53,987 bases of DNA from NCBI GenBank assembly GCA_049582805.1, contig JBAUUR010000116.1, positions 1-53,987 of the forward strand, written 5' to 3'. The position numbers and the translations under genes were made by a program. Positions 8,871 to 16,884 of the stretch are shown here, piece by piece (the stretch's first letter is position 1; every line of letters begins with the position of its first letter). The notes under the pieces were generated by a model. That model did no database searches. It was not told the DNA's origin and saw only the letters and a list, made by a program, of their open reading frames with translations. This DNA is from CAVXFS01 sp049582805. Its GTDB lineage: Bacteria > Pseudomonadota > Gammaproteobacteria > Burkholderiales > Gallionellaceae.

Positions 8871-10514
8871 ATGCTTCCCTATCCCAACGCCAATGAACAT
8901 CAGATCACACGGACCAAAGCACTGTTCCTGATGCTGCTGTGCGCGATTTGGCTGCTCACCGGATTGGTCGGGCACGATCCGTGGAAACCGGAAGACGCGC
9001 ACAGTTTCGGTATCGTTTATCACATGCTGCAAAGCGGCGACTGGCTGGTTCCATCCCTCGCGGGCGACCCTTACATGGACAAGCCGCCCCTGTTCTACAT
9101 GACGGCGGCATTGTCCGCAAAACTGTTCTCTCCGCTATTGCCTCTGCATGACGGCGCGCGCCTGGCGAGCGGGTTCTATACCGCGCTCACGCTGTTGTTC
9201 ACCGGTTTGGCTGCGCGCGAACTGTTCGGCAGCGGGCGCGGCTGGGCAGCCGCCATTATCCTGATCGGTTGCCTCGGCATGATGGTGCATACGCATCAGC
9301 TCATCACCGACCTCGGCCTGCTTGCCGGTTGCGCCATCATGCAATACGGCTACACCTTGAGCCACCGGCGCCCGCAACGCGCCGGACTGCTGCTCGGCAT
9401 CGGCCTGGGCATCGGCTTCATGGCCAAGGGCTTCATCGCGCCGATGCTGTTCCTGCTGATCAGCGCCGCCATGCTGATCTACCGCAACTGGCGCATCCGC
9501 CCGTTTTTTATCAGTCTGGGCATTGCGTCCCTGGTCGCCCTGCCGTGGCTGCTGCTCTGGCCCGCTCTGCTGTACCTGCGCTCGCCGCAACTGTTCACGG
9601 AATGGGCCTGGACGCTGAACATCGGGCGCTGGTTCGGTTATGCGCGCGGCGGCGACTACCGCGAAGTCTTCTATTACGTGAATATCCTGCCGTGGTTCGC
9701 CTGGCCCGCCCTGCCGCTGGCCGCCTGGGCCGTGTGGCAGGCGCGCAGGAAGCTGTTTCACACGATAGAGTACCAGCTGCCGTTCACCAGCTTCATGGTC
9801 ATGCTGGTCACGCTGAGCCTGGTGCCCGACATCAAGGACATCTACGCGCTGCCCATGCTGCTGCCGCTCAGCCTGCTTGCCACGGCGGCGCTTGCGACGC
9901 TGCGCCGCGGCGCGGCCAATGCGCTCGACTGGTTCGGCATCATGACCTTCGGCCTGATCGCCATCCTGATGTGGTGGGGCTGGGCCGGATTGCTGCTCGA
10001 CAACCACGCCAAGATCACGCAATTGCTCAAGGAATACCAGCCCGGCTTCCAGCCCAAGGTGCACACGGCGACGTTATGGATCGCGCTGATTGCAACCTTC
10101 CTGTGGATCGTGCTGGTATGGCGCGTGGGACGTTCCATGCGGCGCGCCGTAGTCAACTGGGCGGCGGGCGTCACGCTGACCTGGGTGCTGGCGATGACCC
10201 TGTGGCTGCCCTGGCTGGATAGCGGCAAAAGTTATCGCGGCATGGTCGCTTCGCTCAAACGCGCATTGCCGGAACATTACAACTGCCTCGCCGGCGGTAA
10301 CGTCGGTTCCACGCAACGCGCCATGCTGCAATACTTCGGCGGCATCGACACGCAGCGCGACGCAGCACACGCCTGCGACCTGCTGCTGACACAGGGAAGC
10401 AGCAGGACGGGCGGCCCTGCGGCAAACAAAAAGGAGTGGCACAAGATCTGGGAAGGCGGACGCCCCAGCGACAGCGAGGAACGGTTCAGGTTGTATCGGA
10501 GGATCAGCGCGTAG
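8871..10514 (+). CDS. ArnT/PMT-like polytopic glycosyltransferase
   Basis: A 547-residue membrane protein of the dolichyl/undecaprenyl-phosphate-sugar glycosyltransferase superfamily (GT83/GT39 type), which transfers a sugar from a polyprenyl phosphate donor on the periplasmic side. The first periplasmic loop has the acidic pair in DPWKPEDAHSFG. Next is GDWLVPSLAGDPYMDKPPLFYM, the signature loop of ArnT-like enzymes (about residues 55-75). About ten hydrophobic segments follow, then a soluble C-terminal domain. Substrate cannot be told from sequence; lipid A or glycan decoration is likely. It is a stand-alone gene between rpmE and a TA pair. Confidence 0.85.
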   Translation: MLPYPNANEHQITRTKALFLMLLCAIWLLTGLVGHDPWKPEDAHSFGIVYHMLQSGDWLVPSLAGDPYMDKPPLFYMTAALSAKLFSPLLPLHDGARLASGFYTALTLLFTGLAARELFGSGRGWAAAIILIGCLGMMVHTHQLITDLGLLAGCAIMQYGYTLSHRRPQRAGLLLGIGLGIGFMAKGFIAPMLFLLISAAMLIYRNWRIRPFFISLGIASLVALPWLLLWPALLYLRSPQLFTEWAWTLNIGRWFGYARGGDYREVFYYVNILPWFAWPALPLAAWAVWQARRKLFHTIEYQLPFTSFMVMLVTLSLVPDIKDIYALPMLLPLSLLATAALATLRRGAANALDWFGIMTFGLIAILMWWGWAGLLLDNHAKITQLLKEYQPGFQPKVHTATLWIALIATFLWIVLVWRVGRSMRRAVVNWAAGVTLTWVLAMTLWLPWLDSGKSYRGMVASLKRALPEHYNCLAGGNVGSTQRAMLQYFGGIDTQRDAAHACDLLLTQGSSRTGGPAANKKEWHKIWEGGRPSDSEERFRLYRRISA

Positions 10515-10531
10515 CGCGTAGCTGGTAGCTG

Positions 10532-10760
10532 GTTTTGTAGGGTGCAATAAGCGCAGCGCATTGCACCGGATGGCTGACGGATGTACAGGAAGAGGATTTC
10601 ATACGGCGCAATGCCCCTTGGTTATTGCGCCCTACGATGTGCGCCTTACGCGGGTTATGATGTGCGCCTTACGCGGGTTGGTTTTGTAGTTTTGTAGGGT
10701 GCAATAAGCGCAGCGCATTGCACCGGATGGCTGGGTGCGATTCATTCCATTCATCGCACC
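10532..10760. repeat. Tandem palindromic GTAGGGTGCAATAAGCG-type repeats
   Basis: Two nearly identical ~44-base copies (near 10534-10577 and 10690-10733), each containing the palindrome GGTGCAAT...ATTGCACC. Between them are inverted versions (ATTGCGCCCTACG) and a 23-base tandem duplication around ATGTGCGCCTTACGCGGGTT. This is a REP-like cluster filling the gap between the ArnT-like gene and the TA pair; no gene seen. Confidence 0.8.
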
Positions 10761-10828
10761 CTACAACAGGTTACGCCTTACGCAGACTGGTGTAGTATCA
10801 CCGCCAGCCCTGTTGAACGGAGATGAAA

Positions 10829-11062
10829 ATGACTACCCCGCTGGAAATCCGATCAGACCTGAAAGCACAACTGGACAGCCTCGCAATGGAAACGCACCGC
10901 AGCGAATCGGAGCTGGTCAACGAAGCGTTGGAATCCTATCTGCAGCGCACCCAGCTTTACATCACGCGATTAAAACAGCGCGTCGCCGAGGCGGATGCCG
11001 GGCAATTCGTCGCGGACGAAGAGATGGAGAATTTCTTCCTCACGCACGGCGAACCGGACTGA
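10829..11062 (+). CDS. Ribbon-helix-helix antitoxin (ParD/CopG-like)
   Basis: About 77 residues. The N-terminal ribbon and helices (PLEIRSDLKAQLDSLAMETH, then SESELVNEALESYL) form a typical RHH DNA-binding dimerisation domain. The acidic C-terminal tail (FVADEEMENFFLTHGEPD) would bind the toxin. The ATG at 10829 has GGAG at good spacing, better than the ATG at 10823. Its TGA overlaps the toxin ATG (10 60-62 pattern ATGA at 11060-11064), so the pair is translationally coupled. It is expected to repress its own promoter. This is the only TA module in the window on the plus strand. Confidence 0.9.
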   Translation: MTTPLEIRSDLKAQLDSLAMETHRSESELVNEALESYLQRTQLYITRLKQRVAEADAGQFVADEEMENFFLTHGEPD

Positions 11063-11529
11063 TGCACCTGCGCTACCTCACCAGCGCCTACCACGACCTG
11101 CAGTTGATCTTCGAATACATCGCCCGCGAAAATCCTGCTGCGGCACGCCGCGTCATCACAGCAATACGCAAGGAAGCACAAATGCTCGCCGAGCAGCCGC
11201 ACATCGGCAGAACTGGACAAGTCGAAGGAACCCGCGAACAAGTGCATGGGCGTTACCCTTACATCATCGCCTATCGCATCAAGAATGACGAAATACAAAT
11301 ACTCGGCATCGTCCACAGTTTTCGCGTGGGCACGATGTGCCCACCCTACTTGGCTAACGCAACTTCGGCGTCACGCAGACCACATCCGCATTCTGCGCGC
11401 GATGCCGCAGCGCATGATCCATCAGCACCAAGGCAAGCATGGCTTCGCCGATCGGCGTGGCGCGGATGCCGACGCACGGGTCGTGGCGGCCTTCGGTGGA
11501 CACGCTCACGGCTTCGCCCGCCTTGTTGA
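11062..11529 (+). CDS. ParE/RelE-family toxin with read-through C-terminal extension
   Basis: Residues 1 to about 89 are a standard ParE-like toxin (YLTSAYHDLQLIFEYIAREN, PHIGRTGQVEGTRE, YPYIIAYRIKNDEIQILGIV). At the usual C-terminal HxxRxW position the sequence enters a short palindrome (GTGGGCAC-GAT-GTGCCCAC, 11326-11344) and has no stop. The frame runs on to 11529 as a 155-residue product whose last ~60 residues are antisense to the aroC 3' end. ParE toxins are normally about 95-100 residues. The extension may inactivate or moderate the toxin. It is coupled to the antitoxin by ATGA. Confidence 0.75.
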   Translation: MHLRYLTSAYHDLQLIFEYIARENPAAARRVITAIRKEAQMLAEQPHIGRTGQVEGTREQVHGRYPYIIAYRIKNDEIQILGIVHSFRVGTMCPPYLANATSASRRPHPHSARDAAAHDPSAPRQAWLRRSAWRGCRRTGRGGLRWTRSRLRPPC

Positions 11530-12442
11530 TCGAGTTGCGCGGCAGACGGATGCTGGAGGTAGGCTTGACCGCGTAGTGCGCGACGATGTGCTGGCCGGTG
11601 GAGATGCCGCCGAGAATGCCGCCGGCGTTGTTCGACAGGAATCCACCGGGCGTGAGTTCATCGCCGTGTTCGCTGCCTTTCTGCGTCACGCTGCCGAAGC
11701 CCGCCCCGATCTCCACGCCTTTCACCGCGTTGATGCTCATCAGCGCGTAAGCGATCTCGGCATCCAGCCGGTCGAACACCGGCTCGCCCAGACCCACCGG
11801 CACGTTCTCCGCCACCACGGTGAGTTTTGCGCCGACGGAATCGCCGGATTTGCGCAGCGCGTCCATGTAGTCTTCCAGCGCCGGCACCACGCTGACATCG
11901 GGCGCGAAAAACGGATTGTTGTTCACATCGTCCCAGCTCCTGAACGGGATCCCGATTTCGCCGAGCTGCGCCAGATAGCCGCGCACCACCACGCCGAATT
12001 TCTGCTGCAGCCATTTCTTCGCAATCGCGCCTGCCGCCACGCGCACCGCCGTTTCGCGCGCCGAAGCGCGCCCGCCGCCGCGATGGTCGCGGATGCCGTA
12101 TTTCTGCCAGTAGGTGTAGTCGGCATGGCCGGGACGGAAGGTCTCGGCGATGCTGCCGTAGTCCCTGCTGCGCTGGTCCTCATTGCGGATCAGCAAGGCG
12201 ATCGGCGTGCCGGTGGTCTTGCCCTCGAACACGCCGGAAAGGATTTCCACCCTGTCGGATTCGCGCCGTTGCGTGACATGGCGCGAAGTGCCGGGCTTGC
12301 GCCGGTCGAGATCATGCTGCAGGTCGGCCGCGCTCAGTTCCATCCCCGGCGGGCAGCCGTCCACCACGCAGCCGATGGCCGCGCCGTGCGACTCTCCGAA
12401 TGAGGTCACGGCGAACAGGGTGCCGAATGTATTTCCAGACAT
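11354..12442 (-). CDS. aroC: Chorismate synthase
   Basis: A 362-residue enzyme converting 5-enolpyruvylshikimate-3-phosphate to chorismate with reduced FMN, the last common step to aromatic amino acids. Family signatures are intact: GESHGAAIGCVVDGCPPG near the N-terminus, YGIRDHRGGGRASARETA (about 125-142), and the C-terminal RHDPCVGIRATPIGEAM. Length is normal. It is convergent with the extended toxin reading frame, which overlaps its last ~59 codons on the opposite strand. Confidence 0.97.
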   Translation of the reverse strand: MSGNTFGTLFAVTSFGESHGAAIGCVVDGCPPGMELSAADLQHDLDRRKPGTSRHVTQRRESDRVEILSGVFEGKTTGTPIALLIRNEDQRSRDYGSIAETFRPGHADYTYWQKYGIRDHRGGGRASARETAVRVAAGAIAKKWLQQKFGVVVRGYLAQLGEIGIPFRSWDDVNNNPFFAPDVSVVPALEDYMDALRKSGDSVGAKLTVVAENVPVGLGEPVFDRLDAEIAYALMSINAVKGVEIGAGFGSVTQKGSEHGDELTPGGFLSNNAGGILGGISTGQHIVAHYAVKPTSSIRLPRNSINKAGEAVSVSTEGRHDPCVGIRATPIGEAMLALVLMDHALRHRAQNADVVCVTPKLR

Positions 12443-12508
12443 GATGTATATCCAATAAAAACCGATAACGCTGTGAGGCTCAGTTTAACCCAGATGATCC
12501 AATAACAC

Positions 12509-12646
12509 GTAGGGTGGATAAAGCCCCTGCAAGGGGGACGCCGTGGTTGTAATGCCGACAAGTCGGCAACAACCACGCAGCCGCGACGCGGCGTATCCAC
12601 CGATCAAATGGCGGATACGTGCCTGACGGCACTTTATCCACCCTAC
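12509..12646. repeat. 138-bp inverted-repeat element with 15-bp perfect ends
   Basis: Ends GTAGGGTGGATAAAG (12509-12523) and its exact complement CTTTATCCACCCTAC (12632-12646), with a nested palindrome GTGGTTGT...ACAACCAC inside. It looks like a MITE/REP-type element without coding capacity. A short piece resembling its inner part (CGCCGTGGTTGTAATGC) recurs near 42942-42960. Confidence 0.85.
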
Positions 12647-12715
12647 AGCTGTGTGTGCGAATAAATTCGCACCTGCCGGTTCATACATTTCCAAGCCTTG
12701 AACCGGTATAACAAT

Positions 12716-12871
12716 ACATAGCGACAGAAATCGTAGCGAGCGGGCCGCCATTGGGGGAGCCCGGAGCGCAGGCACCGGAATGTACACAGAAGTCTGCCGC
12801 TACGCGGCCCCGGATGCCGAGCACCGCGCGACGCCGATGCCGGTTCGCGCAGTAGATTTATGTCGCTATGT
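12716..12871. repeat. 156-bp inverted-repeat element abutting the dehydratase stop codon
   Basis: Left end ACATAGCGACAGAAATC (12716-12732) pairs with right end at 12855-12871 with one mismatch in 17. The inner part is GC-rich with further short hairpins. Its last base is the first base (complement strand) of the stop codon of the dehydratase gene, so it may also act as a 3' structure or terminator for the polysaccharide operon. Confidence 0.8.
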
Positions 12872-14706
12872 TAACCCTGCTGCGCGCTCGGCGCATATTC
12901 AGGCACCCACTGCCGCAACAAATTCCTGACTTCAGCGTCGTCCAGGGTAACCCGGGATGAGATCACTTCCAGCATGCCGGTGAGCCAGGCTGCGTCCACA
13001 GCGCGCGCGCGCGCGATGCGCAGCTTGGCATGCGGGGTGGGCAGGGTGTGCTCGCTGTCGGCGAGCAGTTCCTCATACAGTTTCTCACCGGGACGCAGTC
13101 CGGTAAATTCGATGCGGATGTCCTCTTCGCTGAAGCCGGACAGGCGGATCATGTCGCGCGCCAGATCGAGGATCTTGACCGGTTCGCCCATGTCCAGCAC
13201 GAAGATCTCGCCGCCCTGTCCCATCAGCCCGGCCTGCAGCACCAGTTGCGCGGCCTCCGGAATGGACATGAAGTAGCGGTTGATTTCCGGATGGGTGACG
13301 GTGACCGGGCCGCCCCTGGCGATCTGTTCGCGGAATCTGGGAATGACGCTGCCATTGCTGCCCAGCACGTTGCCGAAGCGCACCATGACGAAGCGCGTGC
13401 CCTGTTCCCGTTGCAGACCCTGGCAGACCATTTCCGCCAGCCGCTTGGTCGCGCCCATCACGTTGGTCGGGTTGACCGCCTTGTCGGTGGAGATCATCAC
13501 GAATTTTTTTACGCCGTGGCGTTGCGCGGCAGTGGCTATCGTCCACGTGCCCAGCACGTTGTTGCGCAGCGCCTGGCTCGCATTGTTCACTTCCATCAGC
13601 GGGACATGCTTGTAAGCCGCAGCGTGGAAAATCACCGCGGGATGCCAGCAGGCGAACACCTCTTCGACCCGCGCCGCATCACGCACGTCACCCGCGAGGA
13701 AAACCATTTGCAGTTGCGGGAAGCGCTGCACCAGTTCCTGCTCGATGGTGTACAGCGCGAATTCGCTGGAATCCAGCAGCACCAGCGTGCGCGGTTCGTA
13801 GCGGACGATCTGGCGGCACAGTTCGGAGCCGATGGAGCCACCCGCGCCGGTGACCAGCACCACGTTGTCGCTGAGCAGGCCATGCAATCCGGCATCATCC
13901 AGTTGCACCGGATCGCGTCCCAGCAGGTCGTCCAGTTCCACGGCACGCAATTGCGATACGGCGACGCGCCCGCTCAGCAAATCATCGAAGGAAGGCACGG
14001 TCAGCGCCTTGATGCCTTCCTTGCCGCACAGGTCGATGGCCTGCTTGCGCTCGCGGTGCGGCGCTTCCGGCATGGCGATGATGACTTGCCTGACGTTGAG
14101 GCTTTCTGTCCACTCCGGCAGCGTATTCAGCGTACCCAATACCCGGATGCCGTTCAGCGTGTGCCCGATCTTGGCGGGATCGTTATCCAGAAAGCCGACC
14201 TGGCGCCAATCCTTGCTGCGGGTCAGCTCCTTGGACAGACTGACCGCCGCATCGCCGGCCCCCATGATCAGCACCGGCTCGCCGCTCAATTTGCCGAGGC
14301 GGTACAGACTCTGCTCGCGCCACAGCCGATAGACAAAACGGCTGCCGCCCATCAGCAGCAGCAACAGCACCGGGCTGATGACCAGCACGGAGCGCGGCAC
14401 CACCGCATTGACCCGGAACATCCACAACGCCATCGCAATCATGCCGGCAGCGAACAGCACCGCCAGGGAGATACGCCGCAGGTCGGTGACGCTGGCGTAG
14501 CGCCACATGCCGCGGTACAAACCGAAGCCCCAGAAAATCAGGCTTTGCAGCGGCACCACCCACACCAGCGTGTGCCACATCTCGGCAGAGAAATTGGGCG
14601 GCATGTCGAAATCGAAACGCAACTCATAGGCAAGCACCCATGCGAGCGCCGCCGCGACCAGGTCATGCAGCATTGCCAGCAGGGTGCGCGAACTGAAATT
14701 AGCCAT
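12871..14706 (-). CDS. Nucleotide-sugar 4,6-dehydratase, FlaA1/WbpM/CapD-like
   Basis: A 611-residue inner-membrane SDR enzyme. About four N-terminal membrane segments (to residue ~120) precede a first Rossmann-like region (VLIMGAGDAAVSLSKEL). The catalytic extended-SDR domain comes next, with VTGAGGSIGSELCRQIVRY (NAD binding), HAAAYKHVPLMEVN and the active-site STDKAVNPTNVMGATKR; its Asp-Lys in place of Tyr-Lys is usual for this family. These enzymes make UDP-4-keto-6-deoxy-GlcNAc for QuiNAc, FucNAc or bacillosamine. It is the last gene of the operon and overlaps the initiating transferase gene by 8 bases. Family full length. Confidence 0.92.
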   Translation of the reverse strand: MANFSSRTLLAMLHDLVAAALAWVLAYELRFDFDMPPNFSAEMWHTLVWVVPLQSLIFWGFGLYRGMWRYASVTDLRRISLAVLFAAGMIAMALWMFRVNAVVPRSVLVISPVLLLLLMGGSRFVYRLWREQSLYRLGKLSGEPVLIMGAGDAAVSLSKELTRSKDWRQVGFLDNDPAKIGHTLNGIRVLGTLNTLPEWTESLNVRQVIIAMPEAPHRERKQAIDLCGKEGIKALTVPSFDDLLSGRVAVSQLRAVELDDLLGRDPVQLDDAGLHGLLSDNVVLVTGAGGSIGSELCRQIVRYEPRTLVLLDSSEFALYTIEQELVQRFPQLQMVFLAGDVRDAARVEEVFACWHPAVIFHAAAYKHVPLMEVNNASQALRNNVLGTWTIATAAQRHGVKKFVMISTDKAVNPTNVMGATKRLAEMVCQGLQREQGTRFVMVRFGNVLGSNGSVIPRFREQIARGGPVTVTHPEINRYFMSIPEAAQLVLQAGLMGQGGEIFVLDMGEPVKILDLARDMIRLSGFSEEDIRIEFTGLRPGEKLYEELLADSEHTLPTPHAKLRIARARAVDAAWLTGMLEVISSRVTLDDAEVRNLLRQWVPEYAPSAQQG

Positions 14707-15679
14707 GCTGATTATGCAGAAAGATTTTCCAGCGCCATTCCAGCGCCAGCATCAACGCGGCATAGATGCCGCCCCAAACGATAAACAACTGCCACGGAAA
14801 CCCCGGCGCCTGGCTCAAGGCCCAGACAGCGGATGCCCCGGCAGCGAACATCAGCAAATACTCCAGCCACGCGGTGTTGCGGTGGCCATAGCCCATCTGC
14901 ACCATTTTTTGATAGTAATGTTCGCGATGTGCATGCCACACCTTCTCGCCGCGCAGCGTGCGTTTGCACAGGGTGACGGTGGCATCGACCACGAAGGGTG
15001 AAAATACCAGCGGCGGGAACCAGGCGGGCCAGTTGCCCTTCTGCCAGCCCCACACCCCCATTGCGGCAGACAGGAAACCAAGCGGAATGGAGCCGGCATC
15101 GCCCATGAACACCTTGGCCGGATGGGTATTGAAATAGAGAAAACCCAATGCCGCCGCGCCAACCGAAAAATTCAGCATGGCCATGACATCGTCGCCGTGC
15201 ACCAGCGCCGCGATGCCATAGCTGGTGAAACCGAAGAACGCCATGCCGCCGGCCAGGCCATCCGATCCGTCCATGAAATTGTACAGATTGGTCATCCATA
15301 CCGCACACAGCAACACAGCCAGCGCCATCGGCGCGCTTTGCCACAAAATCCCGGAACCGATCACCAGAATCGCGGCGGCGGCGAAATGCGCCAGCAAACG
15401 CCGGCGCACCGGCAGGCCGTGCACATCATCGAGCAGGGAAACCGCAAACAGGATGATCGCCGGCAGCACCACCCACCACGCGAGCAATTTGACCATCAAC
15501 GCCCAGCCGCAAAATATTCCCGCCATCAGCCCGACCCCGCCGATGCGCGGAACCGGCGTGTCATGCAGCGACCGTTCGTTGGGAATATCCTGGATCTCCT
15601 TGCCGACCTTGCTAAACATCAGGATGGTGGTCAGCAACATGGTAATGAATACGGCAACAACCGGGGCGTAATGTGTCAT
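14699..15679 (-). CDS. Initiating glycosyl-phosphate transferase, WecA/WbpL/MraY family
   Basis: A 326-residue polytopic membrane enzyme transferring a HexNAc-1-phosphate (often QuiNAc or FucNAc type) to undecaprenyl phosphate, which starts the repeat unit. Diagnostic motifs: the first cytoplasmic Asp-Asp in FAVSLLDDVHGLPVRRR, NLYNFMDGSDGLAGG (about 150-165), FMGDAGSIPLGF, and the HAHREHYYQ histidine motif near residue 260. The ATG at 15679 forms an ATGA overlap with the stop of the upstream epimerase. Together with the dehydratase and epimerase next door it forms a complete initiation module. Substrate is inferred. Confidence 0.92.
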   Translation of the reverse strand: MTHYAPVVAVFITMLLTTILMFSKVGKEIQDIPNERSLHDTPVPRIGGVGLMAGIFCGWALMVKLLAWWVVLPAIILFAVSLLDDVHGLPVRRRLLAHFAAAAILVIGSGILWQSAPMALAVLLCAVWMTNLYNFMDGSDGLAGGMAFFGFTSYGIAALVHGDDVMAMLNFSVGAAALGFLYFNTHPAKVFMGDAGSIPLGFLSAAMGVWGWQKGNWPAWFPPLVFSPFVVDATVTLCKRTLRGEKVWHAHREHYYQKMVQMGYGHRNTAWLEYLLMFAAGASAVWALSQAPGFPWQLFIVWGGIYAALMLALEWRWKIFLHNQHG

Positions 15680-16884
15680 ATCTTTCTGCTGCGGCTCCTG
15701 TCGGCGCTGGTTTGTAACCCTTGCTCCAGGGTATAGGGCGGAAGCCAATTCAGTTCGCGGCGGATTTTACCACTATCCACCTGCAGCGAACCCAGCAAAC
15801 GCTCCACCTGCTCCTGCCTGCCGCTCAATCTTCCGGCCAGCCGCAGCAACGCGGGCGGACAGGGTAACAGGCGCGCAGGAACATCCAATGCGTGCGCCAG
15901 TTGCCGCAACAATTCCGGCGTCGACACATCTTCGCCGTCGCTCACCAGATAAGTCTGTCCGGCGGCGGCAGGATGCGTGGCGCAGACGATCAAGGCATCC
16001 ACCAGGTTGCCGACATAAACCAGGCTGCGGCGATTGCGCACGGAAGCGAACGGCAATGGAATGCCTTTGGCAACCACTGCCAGCATCTGCGCGAAATTGC
16101 CCGGCGCGCCGCCGCCGTAGACCAGCGGCGGACGCACGATCACCACCTGCAAGCCGGTTTCATCGGCAACGCGAGCCAGCGCCTGCTCCGCTTCCCATTT
16201 TGACAGCGCGTAATCGTTGTGCGGATGCGGTGCATCGCCTTCGGAAAATTTCTTGCCGTCTCCGGTGGTCAGCCCGTTCACCCCGATCGAGCTGACATAC
16301 ACCAGGCGCTTGACGCCCGCCGCCGCCGCGCTGTACGCCAGCCGTTCGGTGCCGGCCACGTTGGTCCGGCGGAATTCCTCCAGCGGCTGCGCCGCCGTTT
16401 CGCGCAGCACATGGACGCGCGCCGCCAGATGGAACACCACGTCCACCCCGGCCAGTGCTTGCGACCAGTCGGTGGCGCCATCTATATCGCCCACGACGAC
16501 AGGCTTGATGCCGAGTATGGCATTGGAATCCGACAGTTCCTTCCCCCTTGCAGGGGGAAGGCTAGGATGGGGGTAGAAGCTGTTGGAATGTTGGGTTTCT
16601 ACCCCCTCCGTGCGTGGCTGTTTTCGCTTCAGCGGATTTACAGCCACGGCCTGCCCCTTGCGGGTGCTAACCCTCCCCCTGCAAGGGGGAGGGAATATTT
16701 GGTCTGATGGAATATCCTGGCTGATATGGCCAGCAGGGAATTCAACAGCCTGCCTGACAGCTGCAACCACGCTGACTCCGTCTTCCGCCAGGCGGCGGCA
16801 CAGCGCTGTGCCGACAAAACCCGTTGCTCCGCTGACCAGCGCCGACCTTATCCTGCCGTGCGTTGCGGAGTTATCCCAGCCCAT
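15676..16884 (-). CDS. NAD-dependent epimerase (WbpK/Gne-like) with in-frame repeat insertion
   Basis: A 402-residue extended SDR. Start chosen at ATG 16884 (MGWDNSATHGRIRSALVSG), overlapping the galE stop by 14 bases. SDR features: VSGATGFVGTALCRRLAEDG, DVVFHLAARVHV, catalytic YALSKWEAEQAL and VIVRPPLVYGGG. Between residues ~60 and ~133 lies a low-complexity Pro/Arg/Ser/Lys stretch encoded by a palindromic repeat at about 16541-16706 plus flanks. Homologues go straight from the beta-3 region to KPVVVGDIDG. The reading frame survives, so the protein would carry a ~70-residue surface loop. Role: probably reduces or epimerises the 4-keto sugar made by the dehydratase. Confidence 0.85.
   Translation of the reverse strand: MGWDNSATHGRIRSALVSGATGFVGTALCRRLAEDGVSVVAAVRQAVEFPAGHISQDIPSDQIFPPPCRGRVSTRKGQAVAVNPLKRKQPRTEGVETQHSNSFYPHPSLPPARGKELSDSNAILGIKPVVVGDIDGATDWSQALAGVDVVFHLAARVHVLRETAAQPLEEFRRTNVAGTERLAYSAAAAGVKRLVYVSSIGVNGLTTGDGKKFSEGDAPHPHNDYALSKWEAEQALARVADETGLQVVIVRPPLVYGGGAPGNFAQMLAVVAKGIPLPFASVRNRRSLVYVGNLVDALIVCATHPAAAGQTYLVSDGEDVSTPELLRQLAHALDVPARLLPCPPALLRLAGRLSGRQEQVERLLGSLQVDSGKIRRELNWLPPYTLEQGLQTSADRSRSRKI
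16541..16706. repeat. Palindromic CCCCCTTGCAGGGGG-type repeat inside the epimerase gene
   Basis: Copy 1 of a repeat family also seen at about 28808-28934 and 53883-53987. Shared modules are CCTTCCCCCTTGCAGGGGG, GGATGGGGGTAGAA, TTTCTACCCCCTCC and CCCTCCCCCTGCAAGGGGG. The ends are complementary, so the element can fold end to end. It has no stop codon in the epimerase frame. Confidence 0.85.

Noticed and set aside
13030..14784. Long plus-strand frame opposite the dehydratase gene
   Set aside because: Shadow of the dehydratase; its composition (many His, Gln, Arg) reflects the antisense of a normal gene.
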